The position numbers and the translations under genes are program-made. From positions 1 through 38,093 of the forward strand of contig JBCCDU010000040.1 in the NCBI GenBank assembly GCA_039030715.1: a DNA stretch of 38,093 bases, given 5' to 3'. A model generated the notes under the pieces. That model was not told the DNA's origin, made no database searches, and worked only from the letters and a program-made list of their open reading frames with translations. This stretch comes from Thermohalobaculum sp039030715 (GTDB lineage: Bacteria; Pseudomonadota; Alphaproteobacteria; Rhodobacterales; Rhodobacteraceae). Below are positions 8,401 through 15,490 of the stretch, one piece after another; the stretch's first letter is position 1, and the number at the start of each line of letters is the position of its first letter.

Positions 8401-8421
8401 CAGACTATTTAGACGTATCTG
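8401..8421. promoter_or_regulatory. Imperfect inverted repeat between irr and fabA, weak Irr-box candidate
   Basis: The sequence holds TTTAGA-N4-TCTG (8408-8421), a degraded form of the dyad TTTAGA...TCTAAA expected of Irr boxes. It also has outer arms CAGA and TCTG. It lies 37 bases before the irr start codon. The match is partial, so this is only a candidate for autoregulation. Confidence 0.25.
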
Positions 8422-8551
8422 CCCGGATTTGCCAGTCTATTCAACTTCACATGGCGCGGCATGGCGCCCCAATGCGCTTGTCTGATCCCGGTGCCGATGT
8501 TAGGGATCGCTCAAGCTGAAAGCAGGGGATACCCCCGGGGGAGATGTTTGC

Positions 8552-9067
8552 ATGGCGGAGCGCGCGAACAGCTATGATTTCGAGGGTCTGATGTCCTGTG
8601 CGCGGGGCGAATTGTTCGGCCCTGGCAACGCGCAGCTTCCCGCCCCCCCGATGCTGATGTTCGACCGGATCACCTCGATCACGTTGGATGGTGGCGAGCA
8701 TGGTAAGGGCCAAGTCGTGGCGGAATTGGATGTTAAGCGCGACCTTTGGTTCTTCGATTGCCATTTTCTGGGCGATCCGGTGATGCCGGGTTGTCTTGGG
8801 CTTGATGCACTCTGGCAACTCACCGGTTTCTGGCTCGGCTGGTCGGGGATGCCGGGGCGCGGCCGCGCGCTGGGTGTCGGCGAGGTCAAGTTTTCCGGCA
8901 TGGTGACGCCGTCGGGCAAGCTGGTTCGGTATATCGTCGATCTCAAGCGCGTCATCGACCGCAAGCTGAAATTGGGTATTGCGGACGGCATCATGGAACT
9001 CGACGGCGAGAGTGTCTATGTGGTCAAGGATATGAGAGTCGGGCTGTTCCAGGACAGCCCCGCGTAA
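8552..9067 (+). CDS. fabA: 3-hydroxydecanoyl-ACP dehydratase/isomerase FabA
   Basis: FabA dehydrates 3-hydroxydecanoyl-ACP and isomerises trans-2- to cis-3-decenoyl-ACP, the branch point to unsaturated fatty acids in the anaerobic pathway. At 171 residues it has the normal length. The catalytic pair is His71 (FFDCHFLGDPVMPG) and Asp85 (CLGLDALWQL), at the positions known from E. coli (70 and 84). It is a cytoplasmic dimer with a hot-dog fold. The ATG at 8552 follows GGGGGAGATG at about 10 bases. fabB begins 13 bases after the stop and fabI overlaps fabB, so the three genes form one operon divergent from irr. Confidence 0.97.
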   Translation: MAERANSYDFEGLMSCARGELFGPGNAQLPAPPMLMFDRITSITLDGGEHGKGQVVAELDVKRDLWFFDCHFLGDPVMPGCLGLDALWQLTGFWLGWSGMPGRGRALGVGEVKFSGMVTPSGKLVRYIVDLKRVIDRKLKLGIADGIMELDGESVYVVKDMRVGLFQDSPA

Positions 9068-9080
9068 CGGGAGATCGCCG

Positions 9081-10307
9081 ATGCGTCGCGTCGTCATCAC
9101 AGGCCTGGGCATCGTCTCATCGATCGGATCGGACGCCCAGGAAGTCACCGCCAGTCTGCGCGAGGGTAAATCGGGCATCGTTTTCGCCGACGATTATGCC
9201 GAACACGGGTTCCGCTGCCACGTCCATGGCGCGCCGAATGTCGATATCGAGGCGCTGGTAGACAAACGCCAACGCCGCTTCATGGGCGATGGGGCTGCCT
9301 GGAATTACATTTCGATGGAACAGGCGATCCGCGATGCGGGTCTGGAGGAAATCGACGTCTCGAACGAGCGTACGGGCCTGGTCATGGGCTCGGGCGGGCC
9401 GTCGACCAAGAACCTGTTCCAGGCCCATAATATCACGGTCAAGAATGGCTCGCCCAAGCGGATGGGGCCATTCATGGTCACGCGGGGCATGTCTTCGACG
9501 AACTCCGCCTGCCTGGCGACACCGTTCAAGATCAAAGGCATCAACTACTCCATCACCTCGGCCTGTTCGACATCGGCACATTGCATAGGCAACGGGGTGG
9601 AGCAGATCCAATTCGGCAAGCAGGATATCGTCTTTGCAGGTGGCGGCGAGGAACTGGACTGGACGCTTAGCTGCCTTTTCGACGCCATGGGCGCGATGAG
9701 TTCGAAGTATAACGATACGCCGCAAACCGCTTCGCGTGCGTTCGATGCTACTCGCGACGGTTTTGTGATCGCCGGTGGCGCCGGTGTGGTGGTCTTGGAG
9801 GAACTTGAACACGCCAAGGCCCGCGGCGCAAAGATATATGCCGAGGTCACGGGTTATGGCGCAACGTCGGACGGACATGACATGGTTGCCCCCTCGGGCG
9901 AGGGCGGCGAGCGCTCGATGAAGCTCGCTACTGCGACGCTGGGCGATCGCAAGGTCGACTATATCAATGCCCATGGCACTTCGACCCCTGCGGGCGACGT
10001 AACCGAGGTCGAGGCGATCCGCCGGGTCTTCGGGCAGGGCGCGACGCCGCCCATCAGCTCAACCAAGTCGCTGACCGGGCACAGTCTTGGTGCCACCGGT
10101 GTGCAGGAGGCGATTTACTGCCTGCTGATGCTGCAGGGCGATTTCATCGCGGCGAGCGCCAATATCACCGAGCTGGATCCGGCCCTCAGCCCCGACGAGA
10201 TCGTGACGACCAGGCGCGATAATGCGGGGCTCGACACTGTGATCTCAAACAGCTTCGGCTTCGGCGGCACCAATGCCACCCTGGCGATGAGCCGGTATCA
10301 CGGGTGA
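9081..10307 (+). CDS. fabB: 3-oxoacyl-ACP synthase I FabB
   Basis: FabB condenses malonyl-ACP with acyl-ACP and is needed to elongate the cis-3-decenoyl product of FabA. The protein has 408 residues. The Cys-His-His triad is Cys162 (TSACSTSAH), His298 (NAHGTSTP) and His334 (LTGHSLGATG), matching E. coli 163/298/333. The closing SFGFGGTNA motif (about 391-399) is present. GGGAGATCGCCG precedes the ATG. The stop overlaps a GTG by GTGA, but the fabI start is more likely the ATG 5 bases further on. The adjacent fabA and fabI confirm the assignment over FabF. Confidence 0.97.
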   Translation: MRRVVITGLGIVSSIGSDAQEVTASLREGKSGIVFADDYAEHGFRCHVHGAPNVDIEALVDKRQRRFMGDGAAWNYISMEQAIRDAGLEEIDVSNERTGLVMGSGGPSTKNLFQAHNITVKNGSPKRMGPFMVTRGMSSTNSACLATPFKIKGINYSITSACSTSAHCIGNGVEQIQFGKQDIVFAGGGEELDWTLSCLFDAMGAMSSKYNDTPQTASRAFDATRDGFVIAGGAGVVVLEELEHAKARGAKIYAEVTGYGATSDGHDMVAPSGEGGERSMKLATATLGDRKVDYINAHGTSTPAGDVTEVEAIRRVFGQGATPPISSTKSLTGHSLGATGVQEAIYCLLMLQGDFIAASANITELDPALSPDEIVTTRRDNAGLDTVISNSFGFGGTNATLAMSRYHG

Positions 10308-10312
10308 CCCAG

Positions 10313-11113
10313 ATGAGCCTGATGCAGGGGAAACGCGGGCTGATCATGGGGGTGGCTAACAACCACTCTATTGCGTGGGGCTGTGCGCGGGCGCTTCATG
10401 CGCAGGGGGCGGAGCTTGCGTTCACCTATCAGGGTCACGCGTTCGAGCGCCGGGTGATCCCGCTGGCGGAGAGCCTTGGGTCCTCCATCGTCATGGATGC
10501 CGACGTGCAGAACGAAGCCTCGATGGATGCGGTGTTCGAGCGGCTGGGTAACGAATGGGGCAAGATCGACTTTGCCGTCCACGCCATCGCTTATTCCGAC
10601 AAGGCGGAGCTGACGGGGCGCTTTGCCGATACAAGCCGGAACAACTTTCTGAACTCCATGGATATTTCGTGCTTTTCGTTCGTGGATGTGGCGCGCCGGG
10701 CCTCGGCCCTGATGCCCGATGGGGGGGCTATGGTCACGATGACCTATCTGGGCGCGCAGAGGGTTATGCCGAATTACAATGTGATGGGTGTCGCCAAGGC
10801 GGCGCTGGAAGCATCAGTGCGTTATCTCGCCAATGATCTGGGGCCGCAGGGTATCCGGGTGAATGCGATCTCGCCCGGTCCCATGCGCACGCTGGCGGGC
10901 TCGGCCATCGGCGGCGCGCGCCGGGTCTTCAAGGCGGCGGAGGAGAACAGCCCGCTGCGCCGCAACGCCACCCTCGACGAAGTTGGGGGGGCCGCAGTCT
11001 ATTTGCTGTCCGATCTGGGTGGGGCGACTACCGGAGACGTCGTATTCGTCGATGGCGGTTATCACGCGACCGGCATGGCGCAGATCGGCAACCTCGACCA
11101 GCCTACGTCTTGA
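10313..11113 (+). CDS. fabI: Enoyl-ACP reductase (NADH) FabI
   Basis: FabI carries out the last reduction of each fatty-acid elongation round and is the triclosan/diazaborine target class. From the ATG at 10313 it has 266 residues, beginning MSLMQGKRGLIMGVANNHSI as in family members. A GTG at 10304 overlapping the fabB stop would add three residues. The active site is Tyr145, Tyr155 and Lys162 (Y-x6-K), equal to E. coli 146/156/163, and the Rossmann entry is GVANNHSIAWG. The C-terminus (VDGGYHATGM) is standard. The gene is translationally close to fabB. Its last 11 bases overlap the convergent 204-residue gene on the minus strand. Confidence 0.95.
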   Translation: MSLMQGKRGLIMGVANNHSIAWGCARALHAQGAELAFTYQGHAFERRVIPLAESLGSSIVMDADVQNEASMDAVFERLGNEWGKIDFAVHAIAYSDKAELTGRFADTSRNNFLNSMDISCFSFVDVARRASALMPDGGAMVTMTYLGAQRVMPNYNVMGVAKAALEASVRYLANDLGPQGIRVNAISPGPMRTLAGSAIGGARRVFKAAEENSPLRRNATLDEVGGAAVYLLSDLGGATTGDVVFVDGGYHATGMAQIGNLDQPTS

Positions 11114-11717
11114 GCCTGTTCTGCGGGCGGTAACCTGCGCGAAACACCTCGACACTGGCTTTTGGCGTCAGCACGGTGACCGCTTCGGGCAAATCAGCCC
11201 GGTAGGGAGCATAGCCATCAGGGCTCCACGACCAGGCACCATCGTTCAGCAGAACCGGCATATCCTGCACCAGGATGAAAGTTCCAGGCGGCAGGTCTGC
11301 CAGTTTGGCTCGGTGACGCTTCTGGTTGCGATTGCGCATCGTGCGGTCGTGATGCAGGTGTCTGTCGACCTCCTTCGGGCCTCGTCCGGGCAGGCCCGCC
11401 AACTGCCAGGTTGCCATGAACCGGCGATAATCCTGATACCGGCACTCGCCACAGGGCCTGTGTCCGGCGGCAAAGGCCGTGGCTTCATCCCAGAAGAATA
11501 ACGCCGTGTAGATGGTGGGAGAGCCGGGCGGCGGCATCGGCAAACGATGGCGCCCGCGAAACTCGGTCACGCAGCAGACCCAGTTCTGGTGGCGCCACCG
11601 CGCCCGGCCCAGGCGTTGCTGCGCATCATGCAGGCAGCCCCGATTGCCCATCATCGCCCCGCGCCAGGGGCTTGCGGTAATTTCTCCAGTCGGGGCGACA
11701 CGGTTTTGCAATGGCAT
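11103..11717 (-). CDS. Conserved hypothetical protein with Cys motifs, 204 aa
   Basis: I know similar proteins only as conserved hypotheticals in alphaproteobacteria. The ATG at 11717 gives MPLQNRVAPTGEI and was preferred over a longer frame from 11867 whose extra 50 residues are Arg/Pro-rich and shadow-like. Features: GNRGCLHD (near residue 30), a VCCVTEFRGR strand, then FFWDEATAFAAGHRPCGECRYQDYRRF. This last block resembles the R-P-C-x-x-C part of Ada-type zinc domains, where alkyl groups are taken up by Cys, but the full four-Cys set is not obvious. The C-terminal half is basic and ends in FRAGYRPQNR. It is soluble and cytoplasmic, and it overlaps the end of fabI by 11 bases tail to tail. 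Function unknown. Confidence 0.75.
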   Translation of the reverse strand: MPLQNRVAPTGEITASPWRGAMMGNRGCLHDAQQRLGRARWRHQNWVCCVTEFRGRHRLPMPPPGSPTIYTALFFWDEATAFAAGHRPCGECRYQDYRRFMATWQLAGLPGRGPKEVDRHLHHDRTMRNRNQKRHRAKLADLPPGTFILVQDMPVLLNDGAWSWSPDGYAPYRADLPEAVTVLTPKASVEVFRAGYRPQNRLKT

Positions 11718-11854
11718 GGGCCTAGCCTTACATGGGGGGTGCGGCCTTGCAAATGCCCCGCGCGGGCCGCGAATTGCCCTGCATGTGCCCCGAAATGGAC
11801 GTGAGCGTCGAGGCAAGCTAAGGTCAATGTACGCAACGGCAGAAGGACGATCGC

Positions 11855-11974
11855 ATGCGTGGATCATGGACAGGCTGGCTGGCCTGGCTTGTACTGGCTG
11901 CGGTTGTGGTCGTCAGTTCCTGTCAGGCGCTCACCGCCGATGCGGCGAGCTTGGCTGCGGTGATCCCGCGATGA
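11855..11974 (+). CDS. Small lipoprotein, 39 codons, coupled to xpaC
   Basis: An ATG at 11855 opens a 39-residue ORF that ends in TGA at 11972-11974. The sequence has Arg2, a Trp-rich start (GSWTGWLAWL), a hydrophobic core (LVLAAVVVV) and the lipobox VSSC with Cys23. A mature lipopeptide of only 17 residues (CQALTADAASLAAVIPR) would remain. The stop overlaps the ATG of the next gene by ATGA (11971-11974), so the two are probably co-translated. AGAAGGACGATCGC precedes the start, with AAGGA 7 bases away. I infer a membrane-anchored accessory of the XpaC/TelA pair. It could alternatively be a leader peptide whose main role is coupling. Confidence 0.6.
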   Translation: MRGSWTGWLAWLVLAAVVVVSSCQALTADAASLAAVIPR

Positions 11975-12849
11975 GCGCGAAACGCTTTGGCGGAGCGCAT
12001 AGCCCCGGGGGACCTCCCGCGGGTGAGCAGCCGAAGTTCCGTGACCGCAAAGCGGCCTCTGTCGATATCCGGGCGCTGACGATGTTCGTGTTGCCTACGC
12101 CGCTGTTGTTCGCTGCTCTAGGCCATTTGGGCGGGGACGTTGCGAAGGCTATGGTGGCGCTAGGTGGCTATGCCGCGCTGATGCTGGGCGCCTGGTTGCT
12201 GCGCGAAGGGCAGCGGGCCGAGGATGCGTTCAACGCCCGCCAAATCGCCAAACCGCCCGCCTTTCCCCGCAAGATCTGTGCGGCTGTGCTGACCGGTGCA
12301 GGGGTGGCGGTGGCCGTGTTGCTCGCCCGCGGCATGGGCGACTTTCTCAGCGCGGGGTTGAGCGCGATCTTGGCCACTGGGGCGCATCTGGCAGCCTTCG
12401 GCCTCGACCCGATGCGGTCCAAAGGGATCGATGGTGCGCCAGCCTCCGACCAGGTGATCGAGGCGCTCGACCGGGCCGAGACGCGGGTGAGCGAGGTGCA
12501 GAAGATGATCTCGACCCTGCGTGACCGCGAGATTTCCGGCCGGGTCGACGGCCTGATGGCGCGTGTGCGTGAAATGCTGCGACTTATCGAGCAGGACCCA
12601 CGCGATCTCAGCCGTGCGCGGCGCTACCTCACCGTCTACCTGAAGGGCGCCGAGGATGCGACGCGCAAATATGTGCAGAACCATGCGCGGCTGGACGACC
12701 CCAAGCTGCGCACCGACTATCTGGACATGATCGGCGAGCTGGAAGGCAGTTTCGGCCGTGGTCGCGACATGCTGCTGCAAGACGACAGGATGGATCTGGA
12801 AGTCGAAATCGAAGTGCTGCGCGAGCGGCTGGGCCAGGAAACCCGATAG
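11971..12849 (+). CDS. XpaC family (5-bromo-4-chloroindolyl phosphate hydrolysis) membrane protein
   Basis: This 292-residue protein has a charged N-terminus, a hydrophobic pair at about 35-77, another at about 102-145, then a long helical cytoplasmic part (DQVIEALDRAETRVSEVQKM onward) ending in a Glu/Arg-rich coiled coil. This build is that of XpaC, named from Bacillus for an indolyl-phosphate phenotype but of unknown biochemical role, and found next to TelA in many genomes. TelA starts 39 bases after the stop, which supports the call. The ATG at 11971 overlaps the small lipoprotein stop. The longer upstream frame from 11512 runs through the antisense strand of another gene and is not the start. 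Involvement in envelope stress is inferred from context. Confidence 0.8.
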   Translation: MSAKRFGGAHSPGGPPAGEQPKFRDRKAASVDIRALTMFVLPTPLLFAALGHLGGDVAKAMVALGGYAALMLGAWLLREGQRAEDAFNARQIAKPPAFPRKICAAVLTGAGVAVAVLLARGMGDFLSAGLSAILATGAHLAAFGLDPMRSKGIDGAPASDQVIEALDRAETRVSEVQKMISTLRDREISGRVDGLMARVREMLRLIEQDPRDLSRARRYLTVYLKGAEDATRKYVQNHARLDDPKLRTDYLDMIGELEGSFGRGRDMLLQDDRMDLEVEIEVLRERLGQETR

Positions 12850-12888
12850 CCGCCGCGCCAAGATGCCTCTCAACAAGGAGACCACCCC

Positions 12889-14064
12889 ATGACCGATATC
12901 CAGCAGAAGGCGATCGCGGTTGCCGAACAGGCCAAGGCCGATCTGGTCGAAGTACTTCCCGAAGTTTCGGGCGATCTGGTGCCGATGACCGCGGCCACGG
13001 CGTCCGGCGATCCGGAAATCGCCAAGCGGATCGCCGAACTCGACATGAGCTCGACCCAGTCGATCATCAAGTTCGGCTCGGGCGCGCAGTCCAAGCTGAC
13101 GGCCCTCAGCGATCAGATGCTGGACGGGGTGCGCAACAAGGATATCGGCCCGGCGGGCGAGGATCTGCGCGAGATGGTCACCACGATCCGGGGCTTCGAC
13201 ACATCGGAAATCGACCCCAGCCGCAGGCGCAGTTGGTGGGAGCGGCTGTTCTCCTCGGTCACGCCGCTGGCCGAGTTCGTGGCTCGCTATGAAGGGGTGC
13301 AGGGCCAGATCGACATGATCACCGACAACCTGTTGGAACACGAAACCGTACTGCTGAAGGACGTGAAGTTCCTCGACAAGCTCTACGCCGAGACGTTGAA
13401 TTTCTATGACGAGATCGGCCTCTATATCGGCGCGGGCGAGGCCAAGCTGGACGAGTTGGATAGCGAGACGATCCCCGCCAAGGAAGCCGAAGTGCAGGCG
13501 GCGCCCGAAGAAGAAGGCGTGATGAAAGCGCAGGAACTGCGCGACATCCGCGCCGCCCGAGACGAGCTCGAGCGCCGGGTCCACGATATGAAACTGACCC
13601 GCCAGGTGACGATGCAGTCGCTTCCCTCGATTCGGCTGGTGCAGGAAAACGACAAGTCGCTGATCAACAAGATCAATTCGGTTCTGACGAACACCGTGCC
13701 GCTTTGGAAAAATCAGCTCGCTCAGGGGATCGCGATCTTCAACTCGAAATCGGCGGCAGAGGATATCAAGGGCGCGACCGATCTGACCAACGAGTTGCTG
13801 CGCAAGAACGCAGATACGCTGCAGGACGCGAACCGCGAGGTGCGCACGCAGATGGAGCGCGGGATCTTCGACATCGAGGCGGTGAAAGAGGCGAACGCCA
13901 CCCTAATTGCCACGATCAACGAGAGCCTGTCGATCGCCGACGAAGGCAAGCGCAAGCGCGCCGAGGCGGAGGCTGAGTTGCAGAAGATGGAGCAGGAACT
14001 GAAGGAAACTCTCGCCTCCGCTCGCGCGCGCGAGATGGGCATGGCCGATGACGGAGGCGCCTGA
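12889..14064 (+). CDS. TelA toxic-anion resistance family protein
   Basis: TelA-family proteins (391 residues here) are named for tellurite resistance, though the mechanism is unsettled and many act in general envelope stress. The chain is almost wholly helical with strong coiled coils. Recognisable blocks are FGSGAQSKLTALSDQML, SWWERLFSS, YEGVQGQIDMITDNLL, LDKLYAETLNFYDEI, LPSIRLVQENDKSLINKI and AQGIAIFNSKSAAE, all in the order usual for the family. AAGGAG sits 9 bases before the ATG. It follows xpaC directly, so both are likely one transcript. A GC-rich dyad overlaps its stop (14056-14074). The long minus-strand frame across this gene is a shadow. Confidence 0.9.
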   Translation: MTDIQQKAIAVAEQAKADLVEVLPEVSGDLVPMTAATASGDPEIAKRIAELDMSSTQSIIKFGSGAQSKLTALSDQMLDGVRNKDIGPAGEDLREMVTTIRGFDTSEIDPSRRRSWWERLFSSVTPLAEFVARYEGVQGQIDMITDNLLEHETVLLKDVKFLDKLYAETLNFYDEIGLYIGAGEAKLDELDSETIPAKEAEVQAAPEEEGVMKAQELRDIRAARDELERRVHDMKLTRQVTMQSLPSIRLVQENDKSLINKINSVLTNTVPLWKNQLAQGIAIFNSKSAAEDIKGATDLTNELLRKNADTLQDANREVRTQMERGIFDIEAVKEANATLIATINESLSIADEGKRKRAEAEAELQKMEQELKETLASARAREMGMADDGGA

Positions 14065-14074
14065 CCCGGGCGCC
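14056..14074 (+). terminator. Possible hairpin at the telA stop
   Basis: Two GGCGCC arms (14056-14061 and 14069-14074) are separated by seven bases and can pair into a strong stem that includes the telA stop codon. No T-run follows (TGACTTTCG), so it may attenuate rather than end transcription. Confidence 0.25.
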
Positions 14075-14175
14075 TGACTTTCGCGAGAGCGGTGTATGTG
14101 TTAACAATTGGTTCGGGGCGAGCTGTGTCAGTTGGGCGTTCCTTCGCGTGCGCCACATGGTTCGAGGTGTACTCG

Positions 14176-14316
14176 ATGAAACTCGTCCTTCCTGTACTGT
14201 TGATATCCGGCCTTCTTGCTGGTTGTACCGAGATCGGCCGCGCGGTCGTATTCGCCACTGGGCTCGACGACCGCAAAGAGATTGGCCAACCGATCAAGCT
14301 GCGCGGAACTGAATAG
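14176..14316 (+). CDS. Small lipoprotein, 46 aa
   Basis: The ORF gives MKLVLPVLLISGLLAGC followed by a 30-residue mature part. Lys2, the hydrophobic core and the perfect lipobox LAGC (Cys17) mark a lipoprotein. GAGG lies 8 bases before the ATG. An upstream in-frame codon at 14092 is less likely because it would bury the signal sequence. The mature part TEIGRAVVFATGLDDRKEIG has no known domain. Its general style (tiny Rhodobacteraceae lipoprotein) recalls the 62-residue lipoprotein near ftsY at 35839, though the sequences are not clearly related. It sits between telA and the DUF2927 gene on the same strand. Confidence 0.7.
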   Translation: MKLVLPVLLISGLLAGCTEIGRAVVFATGLDDRKEIGQPIKLRGTE

Positions 14317-14443
14317 AGTACCGCGCAGCACCGGGTTGTTGCGGTGCAGTTGATACATTCGTGAGATCTGCTCTCTGGGGCTTCCCTTGAGGGCGGTGAG
14401 GCGCCACTCTCGCATCATGACACGGTGGAACCCTGAGCGATTC

Positions 14444-15310
14444 ATGCAGCGCGCCAGGTCGGCGCTGGCGCTTTTAGGTGCGTTGGCGATTGTCGCCTGT
14501 GGGCCCAGATACTCCGATCAGTATTGGTCGGCCTATCAGGCCAAGCTGCAATTGAACGGTAAATTGCGGACCGAACGTGCGCCGACAGATGCGCCGTTCA
14601 CCGCCTCGGATCTCGCTCAGAATTTCGGCAAGACCGCTTTTGGCATCGATCCCGAATTCCACGACGACCTGGACGCGGAACAGTTGGCGCAACTGCGCGT
14701 CATCCGGCGCTGGAGCGGCCCCGTGCGCTACGCCGCCTATGGCTCGCTCAGCGATCAGGACGGCGCGGCGCTGCTGGATCTGACCAGGCGCCTCGATAGC
14801 ATTCCGGGCCTGGATTTCGCGGCCGCTGAAAATCCCGCCGCTGCGACCTGGAACATGGGTATCTATTTCTTCGACCACAATGATCGCGAGGCGTTCCTAG
14901 GCCATCTGGGCCGCGAGGGCGACGAGGGGTTGTTAGCGCTCTTCGAGGGGCTTTTCTCGGACGATCTAATCTGCTCTGGCACCATGCTGCGCCGCACCGG
15001 GCCCGATGGCGAACTGACGGGAGAGATCGGCCATGCCTTGGTCTTTATCCGCGCCGAACTGCCCCAAGTGCTGCGTCAGTCCTGCATCGAGGAGGAGATC
15101 GTCCAGGGCATGGGCCTGATCCGCGACGACGATGCTGTGCGCCCCTCGCTTTTCAACGAGGACGAAGAATTCGCGCTGATGACCACTCATGACGAGTACC
15201 TGCTGCGCATCCTCTACGATCCGCGCTTGCGCGCCGGCATGACCGAGGAGGAAGCCATGCCCATTGTGCGCCGCATCGCGGGAGAGCTGGATTTGCCGAA
15301 ACAGTTTTAG
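14444..15310 (+). CDS. DUF2927 lipoprotein
   Basis: From the ATG at 14444 the protein has 288 residues, starting MQRARSALALLGALAIVAC, a lipoprotein signal with Cys19. ATGs and a TTG further upstream (14417, 14387) would lengthen the leader without gain. The body contains SDLAQNFGKTAFG, RRWSGPVRYAAYG, and a C-terminal block with SCIEEEIVQGMGLIRDDD, RPSLFNEDEEFALMTTHDEY and LRILYDPRLRAGM, the signature of DUF2927. The His-Asp-Glu and two Cys residues are conserved as I remember the family. These proteins are envelope-anchored and of unknown, possibly hydrolytic, function. The region directly after it carries a broken copy of this C-terminus. Confidence 0.88.
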   Translation: MQRARSALALLGALAIVACGPRYSDQYWSAYQAKLQLNGKLRTERAPTDAPFTASDLAQNFGKTAFGIDPEFHDDLDAEQLAQLRVIRRWSGPVRYAAYGSLSDQDGAALLDLTRRLDSIPGLDFAAAENPAAATWNMGIYFFDHNDREAFLGHLGREGDEGLLALFEGLFSDDLICSGTMLRRTGPDGELTGEIGHALVFIRAELPQVLRQSCIEEEIVQGMGLIRDDDAVRPSLFNEDEEFALMTTHDEYLLRILYDPRLRAGMTEEEAMPIVRRIAGELDLPKQF

Positions 15311-15334
15311 GTCGGGAGACTTGCTGCCGGCTGT

Positions 15335-15488
15335 TTGGAACCGCTTCTCACGACACATGATGAACTTCCGCGCCGAATCCTCTACGATCCTCGGATAAAG
15401 TCCGGGATGACCGAGGCAATATTGCCGAACGGATCGCCCGAGAGTTGGTTCCAGACGTGGTGGCGGCGTCCGGGCAGGCAGGAGGATA
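15335..15488 (+). pseudogene. Decayed C-terminal tail of a second DUF2927 gene
   Basis: The bases 15335-15420 read EPLLTTHDELPRRILYDPRIKSGMTE, closely matching LMTTHDEYLLRILYDPRLRAGMTE of the intact DUF2927 gene just upstream, including ATCCTCTACGATCC at DNA level. After GAGGC the match continues in another frame as NIAERIARELVP, parallel to IVRRIAGELDLP, and that frame ends in TAA at 15486-15488. So one base appears lost near 15418. No start or N-terminal part remains. It is best read as the remnant of a tandem DUF2927 paralogue lying immediately before the SPFH gene. Confidence 0.7.
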
Positions 15489-15490
15489 AC

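Noticed and set aside
10304..10312. GTG start for fabI overlapping the fabB stop
   Set aside because: The ATG at 10313 matches the family N-terminus better, although the GTG cannot be excluded.
12160..13584. 474-residue minus-strand frame
   Set aside because: Antisense shadow of xpaC and telA, both of which have ribosome sites and family motifs.
15380..15420. REP-like element reading DPRIKSGM, common in alphaproteobacterial repeats
   Set aside because: The similarity to the neighbouring DUF2927 gene extends on both sides of this core and to a proper stop, so a gene remnant explains more.
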